Shown here in pieces: positions 1-7,766 of a DNA stretch of 22,776 nucleotides. Below the pieces are notes generated by a model that saw only the letters and a program-made list of their open reading frames with translations, was not told the DNA's origin and searched no databases. The stretch's first letter is position 1. Each line of letters begins with the position of its first letter. The position numbers were made by a program, and so were the translations under genes. Source of the DNA: JBDTVS01 sp040007095 (GTDB lineage Bacteria > Acidobacteriota > Vicinamibacteria > Vicinamibacterales > CAVVIG01); contig JBDTVS010000170.1 in the NCBI GenBank assembly GCA_040007095.1, positions 1 to 22,776 of the forward strand. The letters run 5' to 3'.

Positions 1-2
1 GG

Positions 3-281
3 TGCACGGCGCTGATGTGGATCGTGCCGGCCCCCGTCGGCGGCACGTGGCGGACACCCAAAGGCGACCTGACGCTCACTCAGAAGTTCCAGACGGTGTC
101 GGGCACGCTCGGGAAGGCGCCGATTGAGAACGGACGGCTGCGAGGCGAAGAGATCACCTTCACGGTCAGCAACTTGACGTATAAGGGACGCGTCGAGGGG
201 AACCGGATGCGGGTCGGCGCGACCGTCGACGGCCAGGTGATCGAGTGGACGGCGGTGGCGCAGCCGGCGCTGCAGCAGTAA
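3..281 (+). CDS. C-terminal end of a probable SAM-dependent methyltransferase (5' truncated by window)
   Basis: The reading frame is open from the window edge and stops at 281, so only about 92 residues are seen. They contain the stretch LMWIVPAPVGGTWR followed by a small beta-rich module (LTLTQKFQTVSGTLG, ITFTVSNLTYKGRV) ending in EWTAVAQ. I know this tail from class I SAM-dependent methyltransferases of Acidobacteriota, where it follows the Rossmann methyltransferase domain. The SAM-binding part lies outside the window, so the catalytic identity is inferred from the tail alone. An internal ATG at 15 is unlikely to be the start, because the conserved tail motif begins at that point and the frame runs on upstream. 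It converges on the permease gene at 391. Confidence 0.6.
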   Translation, partial: CTALMWIVPAPVGGTWRTPKGDLTLTQKFQTVSGTLGKAPIENGRLRGEEITFTVSNLTYKGRVEGNRMRVGATVDGQVIEWTAVAQPALQQ

Positions 282-390
282 TCCACGCGAGCTATCGTTC
301 GGCGCCTTCTGACATTCCGGACTCGCCCATCCCCTTCGAGCGCGCCGATGCATCCCGCCTTGCTGCGTTGCTCGACGGTCACATTGACCT

Positions 391-1476
391 TCAGTGGGGC
401 GGGAACTGGATGTGCGGCGAGGGCTCGACGTCGAGATCGTCGCGGTAGGCCTTGCCGAAGATCTCCCAGATGGTGACGAACAGCGCCGCGATCAGCGGTC
501 CGACGAGGAAGCCGATCGCCCCGAAGGCCGCGATGCCGCCGAGCGTCGAGAACAGGATCAGGAGGTCCGACATCTTGGTATCGCGCCCCACCAGGCGGGG
601 TCGCAGCACATTGTCGATACTGCCGATGACCAGTGAGCAGAACACCACCAGGATCAGCGCCTTGATCCAGGCGCCCTGGAACGCCAGGACGATCGCCGCC
701 GGCACCCACACCAGCGCCCCGCCGATCACCGGCAGCAGCGATAGCACGATCATCAGCAGTCCCCAGAGCACCGCGCCCGAGATGCCGAGGACGGCGAAGA
801 TCATGCCGCCGAGCGCTCCCTGGACGATGCCGATGAGCAGCGTGCCCTTGAGCGTCGCGCGGGCCACAGAAACGAAGCGCTGCAGCATTTGATTCTGTTC
901 GGACTCGCGGAGCGGAAGGTACCGCAGCACCTCATCGAGGTAGCGGCGTCCTTTCATCAAGAAGAAGAACATGGCGTACAGCATCATGAAGAAATCGACG
1001 ATCAACGCCAGAGTGTCGCGCGTGGTACTGGTGAGCGACGTCACGATTGTCCTGCTCAGGCTCCCGGCCGCTTCGCCGGCCTTCGTCAGCAGCATCTCCC
1101 GGTACGGCGCGAGCCACTGGCCGAAGATTCGATCCAGATAGCTGTTGATGCTGGTGGGTTCGTCGATCAGCCCCTTCACGAACGGCGTCACGGTATCGGT
1201 CAACCGGACGGCTTCGCTGGTCACGATCGACACGACGAACACGAGCGGCGCACCGACGAGCAGCAAAATCGTCAGCAGCGTCACGGCGGAGGCGAGCGCT
1301 TCGCGACCGCCGAATGCGCGCCGCCACTGCAAATAGAGCGGATGCGCCAGCCCGGAGAAGATGCCGGCCACGAAAACCGTCATCAGGAAGTCCTTGACGA
1401 CGAACACGAACGCCGCGGTGATCGCCACCACGAGCGCGAGTAGAAATCCCTTCCGGAACCGCGCGTCGTCGCTCAT
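391..1476 (-). CDS. AI-2E family transporter (PF01594-type membrane permease)
   Basis: A 361-residue integral membrane protein with the hydrophobicity pattern of the AI-2E/YdiK/PerM permease family: two N-terminal membrane segments (FLLALVVAITAAFVFVV, then a segment ending in GLAHPLY), a soluble middle part, and a C-terminal bundle. The hallmark stretch in the last third includes GLLMIVLSLLPVIGGALVW, followed by GSIDNVLRPRLVGRDTKM and LLILFSTLGGIAAFGAIGFLVGPL. The family exports or exchanges small molecules; some members move autoinducer-2 and others Na+/H+, so the substrate cannot be named. The ATG at 1476 (MSDDARF) is preferred; a GTG six codons upstream at 1494 is possible, and neither has a clear ribosome binding site. 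The gene stands alone between a convergent methyltransferase end and a beta-helix gene in the same direction. Confidence 0.88.
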   Translation of the reverse strand: MSDDARFRKGFLLALVVAITAAFVFVVKDFLMTVFVAGIFSGLAHPLYLQWRRAFGGREALASAVTLLTILLLVGAPLVFVVSIVTSEAVRLTDTVTPFVKGLIDEPTSINSYLDRIFGQWLAPYREMLLTKAGEAAGSLSRTIVTSLTSTTRDTLALIVDFFMMLYAMFFFLMKGRRYLDEVLRYLPLRESEQNQMLQRFVSVARATLKGTLLIGIVQGALGGMIFAVLGISGAVLWGLLMIVLSLLPVIGGALVWVPAAIVLAFQGAWIKALILVVFCSLVIGSIDNVLRPRLVGRDTKMSDLLILFSTLGGIAAFGAIGFLVGPLIAALFVTIWEIFGKAYRDDLDVEPSPHIQFPPH

Positions 1477-1638
1477 CGGAAATACGGCCTGCACGCCGGC
1501 GCGGCGTCCGCGGCCATGCGAGGAGGCACCGGCGTGCGGTCGTCGGGCGACCTTCGAGTCACTTGAACCGGCCTCTCGTTCCCTGCATCGCTGTCAGGTA
1601 CGGTACACCATTCTCCCGTTGCCACTTCGGGTGCCGCG

Positions 1639-3213
1639 TCACCGTATCAGCGCCGCCGCCGAACCGCCGCCGCTCGAGGTCACCCGCACTGTCGCCCCTT
1701 CGAGATTCCCACAGGCAGGCTGAGTCAGCAGCAAATAGCCGCCGCCGAGTCGAAGCGTCGGAGCAGAAGCCAGGCATTCTTCAACCGACACCGCCAGGCT
1801 GACATCGTCGCGTGCGGCGGAGGAATTAGCGGAGACGAACAATACCCCCGAGCGCGAGTCGAATCGTACCTGCCGGATGGATACTCGGTCGGCGACAAAT
1901 TCGATCGATCCGAGATCGCAATGGCCGGCCCGCGGCTGCCCGATCTGATCGCCGGCCGGACAGTCTCCTTCCGGGCCGTGCGGCGTCTCGGCGGCATGCG
2001 GCTTGTCGAACTTGCCCGACTGACGCTTCGCCACTACGCCTCCGCCGTCGATCGCGGGACTGCCAGGCAGAGGCGGGAAATACGCGTGGCCCGGTGTGCC
2101 GTCGTCCACGAACGCGCCCAGCCCGGGATCACCCTGAATATCGTTGCTCCGCAAAAACGTCGGGCAACTCGCAGGGTTCCCAATCAGGTTGTAACCGAGC
2201 GACGTCGCGCCAGCATTCGGGCAATCCGCCGTTGCGGCGGGTGTGTTGTTGGCAAGGATCGAGCCCTTGATGGTGAGCGTTGGGCCTTGATCCGTGTGGA
2301 GGGCCCGCCCTACGACACTATTGTTATCGGCGATCGTGCTGTTCTCGATCGTGGCGCTGATGATGAAGGAATCAGGCGGAAACCGCGGGGCGTCTGAAGC
2401 AGGGCCCAGGTGGACGGCACTTCCCGTAAAGCCGCCGTTTCTTGCAAACGTGGAATTGACGATCGTCACCTTGCCACCCGTGGAGTTGCAATCGACGCCG
2501 GCACCGAACAAGGCCGAGTTCGACAGAATGCTCGTGTTCGTGATCACCAGAGTGCGGCCCAGCACGCCCCCACCCTCTACGCTCGCGGTATTTCCCGCAA
2601 TGGTGCTGTTGAGGATGGTTGCCTGACTTACGTTGAGTCCGGCCCCTTCCCGCGCCTGGCAGTTCGTGATCACGCTGTCGGTAATGGCCAGGGTCCCGCC
2701 TGACAGGATGCAACCGCCGCGGATGATTCCGGGCACACCGCCGGACGACCCGCCGCCGCCCCTCACCGTGACGCGTCGCAACGACAGGTCGCCGGTCACG
2801 CTGAAGATGCGGAAGGGATGAATGAAAAGCTGGCTGGCGGTGCTCCGCTCGATCACGGTGTCCTCGGCCCCGTCGCCGACGATGGTCAGCTTGCCGGTGA
2901 TCGCAGGTAGGCCCGTGTCTTCATAACCACCCGGCGTCAGTGTATCGGCCGCCGTCAGCGTGTAGGTGCCCGCCGAAAGCGCAATCGTGTTGGCTTTTCC
3001 ATTGGCATTGGCCTCGACGATCGCGCCAATCAGACACGCCGTATCTCCTCCTGAGCAGGAAAACGTCCTCGCCTGCGCCGGCAGTGCAATCGCCGCCAGG
3101 GCGAATGCGCTCAGCCATCGCGCCGCGAGGCAGCGAAGAGTACGAAGAGGGATGACGTGCGCTTCTTTTTCCGAGCCTGTGTTCCCAGTGAAGAGCTGAT
3201 TCCATGCTGACAT
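1639..3213 (-). CDS. Secreted right-handed beta-helix protein with CSLREAI and choice-of-anchor Q regions
   Basis: A 524-residue exported protein. Residues 21-48 form a signal peptide with a hydrophobic core (LSAFALAAIALPAQA) and a likely cut before RTFSC. Next comes a CSLREAI-like segment (C60-LIGAIVEANANG) and a long run of short beta-helix turns rich in NST/NCT (ITNTSILSNSALFGAG, IVNSTFARNGG, IENSTIADNN), about residues 75-365. The end carries the choice-of-anchor Q signature (SPAIDGGG near 385, DQIGQPR 422-428, CDLGSIEF 432-439), followed by about 85 further residues with two cysteines. Such proteins are surface or secreted polysaccharide-binding or adhesin-like proteins; the ligand is unknown. 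The start is set by an AAAGGA ribosome site six bases before the ATG at 3213. The open frame runs upstream to 3576, but that part is not protein-like. Confidence 0.85.
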   Translation of the reverse strand: MSAWNQLFTGNTGSEKEAHVIPLRTLRCLAARWLSAFALAAIALPAQARTFSCSGGDTACLIGAIVEANANGKANTIALSAGTYTLTAADTLTPGGYEDTGLPAITGKLTIVGDGAEDTVIERSTASQLFIHPFRIFSVTGDLSLRRVTVRGGGGSSGGVPGIIRGGCILSGGTLAITDSVITNCQAREGAGLNVSQATILNSTIAGNTASVEGGGVLGRTLVITNTSILSNSALFGAGVDCNSTGGKVTIVNSTFARNGGFTGSAVHLGPASDAPRFPPDSFIISATIENSTIADNNSVVGRALHTDQGPTLTIKGSILANNTPAATADCPNAGATSLGYNLIGNPASCPTFLRSNDIQGDPGLGAFVDDGTPGHAYFPPLPGSPAIDGGGVVAKRQSGKFDKPHAAETPHGPEGDCPAGDQIGQPRAGHCDLGSIEFVADRVSIRQVRFDSRSGVLFVSANSSAARDDVSLAVSVEECLASAPTLRLGGGYLLLTQPACGNLEGATVRVTSSGGGSAAALIR

Positions 3214-3468
3214 GGGACGTCCTTTCGTTAATCGTGAAATGCACCGGGGGGGATGGTCGGAGCGCGAACGTCCTCGCTTGTGCCCGTTCGCGGGCGTCTT
3301 CAGCCAACGCCTCAGCAGGTTCCTGGGAAGCCATATAGCGGCGTTATGGTATATGAAGTACCCATAAGATAACGACGTAAGAGAACATAAAGAGCAGATT
3401 GATGACGTTATGGTACATAAAGTGTGAAGCCAGCTGTTCCTCGCGTGGTGTTCCGACTCACGCGCGAT
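3214..3468. promoter_or_regulatory. AT-rich upstream region of the beta-helix gene with three direct repeats
   Basis: This gap lies upstream of the minus-strand beta-helix gene and drops sharply in GC between about 3330 and 3430. It holds three related 17-base direct repeats in plus orientation: CGTTATGGTATATGAAG (3342-3358), CGTAAGAGAACATAAAG (3376-3392) and CGTTATGGTACATAAAG (3406-3422), spaced 34 and 30 bases apart. Local AT richness and near-three-helical-turn spacing fit a promoter with operator sites, but no clear -35/-10 pair can be fixed. Confidence 0.45.
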
Positions 3469-3591
3469 ACAGGCGGATGCCTGGCGCTGTCGGGTCATCA
3501 GCCGAGAGACGACGCGTTTCCGGTGAAATTGCCGCGCGACGCGGGCGCGGTGATCCTGGGGAAAGTGAATTTGCACGAGCTCGCGCTCGGG
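3469..3591 (+). pseudogene. Fragment of an amidase-signature family enzyme
   Basis: About 41 codons read TGGCLALSGH, then DDAFPVKLPRDAGAVILGK and NLHELALG. This matches the segment of amidase-signature enzymes (GatA-like amidases) between the catalytic lysine and the Ser-Ser-Lys triad region, usually of the form TxGSxAL...DAxVVxxLRxAGAVILGKTNMHE. The upstream lysine region and the downstream GSSGG region are both missing, and the frame degrades to a stop at 3649-3651. It is therefore a relic and not an active enzyme. It lies in the gap between the beta-helix gene and the SLC13 gene, opposite in strand to both. Confidence 0.6.
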
Positions 3592-3652
3592 CTGAGGTCT
3601 CGTGGGCGCCGTCTCCCACGGCGCGACGAAATGACGAAGACACTCCAGTAGT

Positions 3653-3681
3653 GTCCGGCTTCAGCCCGGCTTCAGCCGGAC
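3653..3681 (-). terminator. Possible terminator hairpin of the SLC13 gene
   Basis: GTCCGGCT (3653-3660) and AGCCGGAC (3674-3681) form a perfect 8-base stem with a 13-base loop, starting 17 bases past the stop codon of the minus-strand SLC13 gene. No T-run follows, so intrinsic termination is uncertain; it may only stabilise the 3' end. Confidence 0.35.
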
Positions 3682-3697
3682 CGTGGCAGGTCCGGGT

Positions 3698-5140
3698 TCA
3701 CCACCATCCCAGCAGCTTCCACCAGGCAAGCCCGCACGTCACCCAGACCAGGGCGTTGACGGTCGCGACCATCAAGCCCACGCGCCACCACGCGCCCTGC
3801 GAGAGGTAGCCGGCGCCGTAATAAATCGGCGAGCTGGTCGTGCCATAGTGGGTCAACGATGCGCCAAGACTCGACACGTACGCCATCGTCAACACGGTGA
3901 GGATCGGCGGCGTCCCCGCGGCCAGCAGGACGATGGCGAAGGGGACGTACATGGCGGAGACGTGCGCGGTGATCGTCGCAAAGGCGTAGTGTGCGTAGAG
4001 ATAGATTGCCAGCAGCACAGGCACGACCATCCACCAGCTTCGGCCGAAAGTCATGCCCCCCACCGATTGCGCGAAGGCGCTACTGAGACCCGCCTCGTTG
4101 AGGGCTCTGGCCATTGCGTAGATCGCCCCATACCAGACAAACGTGTCCCACGCGCTTCGCTCGGCGAGCACGTCGTCCCATGTCAGCACGCGCGTGAGGA
4201 GAAGCGCGCCCAACCCTGCGAGCGCCGTTACCGGGTAGTCGATGCCGTGCCACGCCTTGGTGACATAGAGGAGCGTCGTGACACCAAACACCGCGAGCAT
4301 GATTCGTTCGGCCGACGACGGTGGACCGAGCCGGTCGAGCTCGGCCGAGGCGAAAGCTGCCGCGGCCGGCGTCCGCCTGACCGACGGCGCGCGCACCCGC
4401 CACAGCACCATCGGCACCACGGCCATCGACGCCAGCGCCGGTACGATCCCGCCTACGGCCCATCGCGTGTAACTCAGTTCGATGCCTGTCACTTGTTTCG
4501 CCAGCGAGACGATGAGCGGGTTGGCCGCGTTGCCGGTGAAGAACATCGCCGACACCGTCATGTCACAGTGATAGACCATCAGGATCAGGAACGCGCCAAG
4601 ACGCCCCGCCGTGGGGCCGGGCGTGGACTCGTACGCTTCCGCGAGACTCTTGACGACCGGGAAGATGACGCCGCCGACGCGGGCGCCGTTGGACGGCACG
4701 ACCATCCCGAGCAGCGTGTCGGCGGCCACCACCGAGTAACCAAGGCCGATCGACGAGTGACCGATGGCGCGGATGAACCACAGCGCGATGCGCCGGCCCA
4801 GGCCTGTCTTGATCATGCCGCGCGAAATGCAGAACGCGGCGAGCACCATCCACACCAGCGGGTCGGCGTAGCCGGAGAGCGCCTGGGCCGGAGGCAGCGC
4901 CCCCGACATCGACGCGGCAGCCACGCCGATGAGGGCCATCGCGCCGAGCGGCAGTGGCTGCAGGATGAGGCCGAGGATCGTGCCGACGAAGATCGCAAAC
5001 AACCGCCAGCCGGGAGCGGTGACGCCCGCCGGTACCCGAAGCAGCATCAGCGCCGCCGGCACGAGCAAGACGACCGCCCATCGATAGAGAAGCGTCGACG
5101 AGACCGACGGCCCGTTACCGGTCGAGGAACGAGCGCTCAT
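3698..5140 (-). CDS. SLC13/DASS family anion:sodium symporter or exchanger (CitT/DiT1-like branch)
   Basis: A 480-residue polytopic membrane protein of the divalent anion:sodium symporter family, the branch that holds bacterial citrate/succinate exchangers and plastid 2-oxoglutarate/malate translocators. Diagnostic pieces are GWRLFAIFVGTILGLILQPLP near the N-terminus, the first ion-site motif PSNGARVGGVIFP (149-161, where SNT is usual), and the second substrate-site motif SLTHYGTTSSPIYYGAGY near 428-445. By family knowledge it would move a dicarboxylate or tricarboxylate across the inner membrane; the substrate is inferred only from the family. The ATG at 5140 has no obvious ribosome site, and it overlaps by four bases (ATGA) the end of a frame carrying a kinase relic. 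The gene is followed by a hairpin at 3653-3681. Confidence 0.88.
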   Translation of the reverse strand: MSARSSTGNGPSVSSTLLYRWAVVLLVPAALMLLRVPAGVTAPGWRLFAIFVGTILGLILQPLPLGAMALIGVAAASMSGALPPAQALSGYADPLVWMVLAAFCISRGMIKTGLGRRIALWFIRAIGHSSIGLGYSVVAADTLLGMVVPSNGARVGGVIFPVVKSLAEAYESTPGPTAGRLGAFLILMVYHCDMTVSAMFFTGNAANPLIVSLAKQVTGIELSYTRWAVGGIVPALASMAVVPMVLWRVRAPSVRRTPAAAAFASAELDRLGPPSSAERIMLAVFGVTTLLYVTKAWHGIDYPVTALAGLGALLLTRVLTWDDVLAERSAWDTFVWYGAIYAMARALNEAGLSSAFAQSVGGMTFGRSWWMVVPVLLAIYLYAHYAFATITAHVSAMYVPFAIVLLAAGTPPILTVLTMAYVSSLGASLTHYGTTSSPIYYGAGYLSQGAWWRVGLMVATVNALVWVTCGLAWWKLLGWW

Positions 5141-5166
5141 GTGGAAAGGCGAATGGTAGCGCGCAG

Positions 5167-5223
5167 GCCAATCCGGGCCGTGATTTCGTAGACGCCGAGG
5201 CGGGAGCCGGGGGTAAGGATCAC
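5167..5223 (-). pseudogene. Relic of a Ser/Thr protein kinase N-terminus
   Basis: Minus-strand codons in this stretch read VILTPGSRLGVYEITARIG. This is nearly the standard opening of Acidobacteriota PknB-type kinases, where LxPGTRLGPYEI is followed by the glycine-rich loop GAGGMGEVY. Here the match ends at the first glycine and the frame runs out (LRATIRLST, stop at 5137-5139) into the start of the SLC13 gene. The rest of the kinase is absent, so this is a truncated copy, perhaps left by a deletion that joined kinase upstream DNA to the transporter gene. Confidence 0.5.
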
Positions 5224-5648
5224 GCTATCGTGGATTTGGATTATACGGGCCGGCGGCGTTCGGACGGTGAGGTGCTCTGGGCGACGCCTGCCGCCGTCGT
5301 GCGTCAGATGAAATCCATGCGCCTGCAGCGGACGCTCGCTTCCGCCGGCGCCCCGCACGCCGAACCAGGCAGGTACGGGCTCGACCACTCAGCGTCGACG
5401 CCTTCGTGATAACAGCGTCTGGCAGGTAGGGCAGGTCAGGCGGGTAGGCCTGGTAGGGAACAGGCCCTGCGGTTTCCAGTTGTACAAACGAAAAATGCTC
5501 CGAGCAGGGGCTCAGTGTGCCGGCGGCCGCGGCGGCGGCGCCTGAATCAGCACGAGACATCCACCATCAACCTTCGGCTCTTGGAGTCCGCTCCGTTGTA
5601 TTGTTAGCGGAAGCCCCTGGTGGGCTCTCAGCTCCTGGTTGAGGTCGA
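5224..5648. other. Intergenic region between SLC13 and pirin genes
   Basis: No recognisable gene. A short plus frame from GTG 5230 to the stop ending at 5409 (59 residues) has coding-like third-position GC, but no similarity that I recognise and no ribosome site. Around 5420-5465 there is a purine-rich repetitive stretch (GGTAGGGCAGG, GGCGGGTAGG, TGGTAGGG). The pirin promoter should lie in the last 100 bases; no convincing boxes were found. Confidence 0.4.
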
Positions 5649-6593
5649 ATGGTCGGTGACACTGTCGCGGCCGAGTCCTGCACCGCGCTCGGTGCGACCC
5701 AGCGCCAGCTCGAATCGCATGCAGGCCGCGAAATCGCGGTCGGCTCCCTGACGGTCACCCGCGTGTTGCCGGTGAAGGGAAGGCGACTGGTCGGACCCTG
5801 GTGCTTCCTCGACCGCTACGGTCCGTTGACGTTCGCCGACGGCAGACCGATGGATGTGGCGCCCCACCCGCACATCGGCCTGCAGACAGTGACCTGGCTC
5901 CTCGATGGCGAAATCGTTCACCGCGACAGCCTTGGATACGAGTCGCTGCTGCGCGCGGGGGGCGTCAACATCATGACGTCGGGAAGCGGCATCGCGCACG
6001 CCGAGCGGACTCCAACGGCGAACAGCGGTGGACTGGACGGCGTGCAGCTCTGGGTGGCGCTGCCCGATCAACATCGACACGCGGCAGCAGGGTTTCAGCA
6101 CGTGGATCGCGCACCGCTGAGTGAGCAGGCCGGAGGCATCATCCAGGTGTTCGCCGGCAGTCTCGAGACCGTGATTTCGCCGGCCACACATTTCTCCGAG
6201 CTTCTCGGCGCGGACGTGCGCGTGCATCCTCAAGCGACCGTGGAGATGCCTCTGCAACCAGCCTACGAGTACGCCGCGATCGTCCTGAGCGGTGATTGCC
6301 GCGTCGAAGGAGAGCGCCTGCAGGAACGCGTGTTGTACTCCCTCGGCACGAGGCGCTCGGAGGTCGGCTTTGCCAGCGATTCAGGCGGCCGCGTCCTCCT
6401 CATCGGAGGGCCACCCTTCGCCGAGACGATCCTGATGTGGTGGAATTTCGTCGCACGCACGCCCCAGGAGATCGCCGACGCGCGAAAGGACTGGGACGAG
6501 CGGCGCCGATTTGGCGATGTGGCCGGCTATGCCGGATCACGCCTCGAAGCGCCGAGTCTCGTTCGGTTCGCGAATCCAAACCCGGCGAGTTAG
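5649..6593 (+). CDS. Pirin family protein
   Basis: A 314-residue bicupin of the pirin family. The N-terminal cupin carries all four metal ligands: H73 and H75 in APHPHIGLQT, and H117 and E119 in SGSGIAHAER, matching His56, His58, His101 and Glu103 of human pirin. The C-terminal pirin_C domain follows (YEYAAIVLSGDCRVEG, then RVLLIGGPPFAETILMWWNFV near 260-280). Bacterial pirins are cytoplasmic iron proteins; some, such as E. coli YhhW, oxidise quercetin, and others bind metabolic or redox partners, so the true substrate is unknown. The ATG at 5649 has a weak GAGG four bases upstream. The gene is monocistronic in this window and converges on a possible small minus-strand gene. Confidence 0.9.
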   Translation: MVGDTVAAESCTALGATQRQLESHAGREIAVGSLTVTRVLPVKGRRLVGPWCFLDRYGPLTFADGRPMDVAPHPHIGLQTVTWLLDGEIVHRDSLGYESLLRAGGVNIMTSGSGIAHAERTPTANSGGLDGVQLWVALPDQHRHAAAGFQHVDRAPLSEQAGGIIQVFAGSLETVISPATHFSELLGADVRVHPQATVEMPLQPAYEYAAIVLSGDCRVEGERLQERVLYSLGTRRSEVGFASDSGGRVLLIGGPPFAETILMWWNFVARTPQEIADARKDWDERRRFGDVAGYAGSRLEAPSLVRFANPNPAS

Positions 6594-6608
6594 GCGGGCG
6601 GGGTGGAC

Positions 6609-6929
6609 TCATCGAGCCCGAGAGACATGCTGGGTGGCAGGGCCATCCCGGTCGGGCTGCAGTCCAGGGCGGCCAGCGGTAAAAGGTCCGAATTGTCGCG
6701 CGAATTCGGCGTCGACCGCGTTGAGCGCGTCGATCAGACCAGTCACGGCGACGAGAAGAGCCAGCTTCGCCCCGCCGAGCCTTCCGTTGGCCGCCTCCCC
6801 GGCCGCGCCCTCCAGGGCGTCGAGTGGTTTTCGAATCGCATCAACCAGAGTGTTGGCCGCATCCGGATGGCGTACGGTGGTCGCGCCGGTGCGTGATGTG
6901 CCATTGGCATACGTTTGAACGTCGATCAT
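6609..6929 (-). CDS. Hypothetical protein of 106 residues (uncertain)
   Basis: I do not recognise this frame. It encodes a soluble, alanine-rich, probably helical protein (ANTLVDAIRKPLDALEG, then AKLALLVAVTGLIDALNAV) with coding-like third-position GC in its middle part. The ATG at 6929 lacks a ribosome binding site, and the C-terminal 20 residues look random. It fills the gap between the pirin stop and the response-regulator stop. If it is not a gene, this gap holds nothing else that I can identify. Confidence 0.4.
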   Translation of the reverse strand: MIDVQTYANGTSRTGATTVRHPDAANTLVDAIRKPLDALEGAAGEAANGRLGGAKLALLVAVTGLIDALNAVDAEFARQFGPFTAGRPGLQPDRDGPATQHVSRAR

Positions 6930-7006
6930 GTCTCGATGCTATCGGGGCCGCGTCCTACCTTCCATCGGGTAAAACCGTGACTTGCGGAGAAATGATTGAC
7001 GAGAGA

Positions 7007-7657
7007 TTACCGGATCACACCCTTGCGGACCGCATACAACACCAATTCCGCCGCGTTGTGCACATCGAGCTTCTCCATGATGTGCGCGCGGTGTGTCTCG
7101 ACCGTGCTCACGCTGAGAAAGAGCAGTTCCGCCATCTGTTTATTGCTGCGTCCCTCGGCGATGAGTTGAAAGACCTCGCGCTCCCGCTCGGAGAGCGCGT
7201 CATACCGATCCGTGATGCCGCGCTCGGCGAGATGCCGCACGTATTCATCGAGCATCGTCTTCGCAATCGCCGGACTGAAGAATGACTTGCCGTGGGCGAC
7301 CGCGATTACCGCCTGGTTCAGATCGGTATCGGCGGAATCCTTGAGCAGGTAGCCGGCGGCCCCGGCTTTCATGACCTGCGTGACATAGTCTTCGTCCGCG
7401 TACATGCTCAGCACCAGCACGCGGACTTCGGGAGCCCGCCGGACGATTTGCCGGGTCGCTTCGATGCCGTTGAGCAACGGCATGGCGATGTCGATGATCG
7501 CGACGTGCGGCTTGAGCTCCAGGGCAGAGCGAACCGCGTCGCGGCCGTTACCGGCCTCGGCCACGACTTCCCATTCGGGTCGGGCTTCGATCAGTTTTCG
7601 CAGACCTTGACGGACCAGGGTATGGTCGTCGGCGAGCAGAATCCGGAGTGTCGACAT
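7007..7657 (-). CDS. NarL/FixJ-family response regulator (receiver + LuxR-type HTH)
   Basis: A 216-residue DNA-binding response regulator. The receiver domain (about 4-122) has the acidic pair D10-D11, the phosphoacceptor D56 (AIIDIAMP), the switch residue S84 (VLVLSMYAD) and K106 (GYLLKDS). The C-terminal GerE/LuxR helix-turn-helix (about 150-215) shows LSEREREVFQLIAEG and SNKQMAELLFLSVSTVETH. It should be phosphorylated by the histidine kinase encoded just upstream on the same strand (109-base gap) and then act as a transcription factor. The start at ATG 7657 (MSTLRILL) fits the family N-terminus; the frame is open to 7858, but the extra 67 residues look non-coding. Target genes are unknown. 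Confidence 0.92.
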   Translation of the reverse strand: MSTLRILLADDHTLVRQGLRKLIEARPEWEVVAEAGNGRDAVRSALELKPHVAIIDIAMPLLNGIEATRQIVRRAPEVRVLVLSMYADEDYVTQVMKAGAAGYLLKDSADTDLNQAVIAVAHGKSFFSPAIAKTMLDEYVRHLAERGITDRYDALSEREREVFQLIAEGRSNKQMAELLFLSVSTVETHRAHIMEKLDVHNAAELVLYAVRKGVIR

Positions 7658-7766
7658 GTCTAGTGGCCTGTATATGTTGACGCAGCACCACCTGACCCCG
7701 TTGTGGACCGCGATTTTCCGGGCGCGACAACGGAGCGGTCGCCAGTAATTCCGAGGAGACACCCCA

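Noticed and set aside
3214..3576. 121-residue N-terminal extension of the beta-helix protein
   Set aside because: It would put a signal peptide in the middle of the protein; a good AAAGGA site precedes the ATG at 3213.
3683..5191. Plus-strand open frame of 502 codons
   Set aside because: Antisense to the SLC13 gene, with low-complexity RRH-rich translation; the minus strand carries the conserved transporter motifs.
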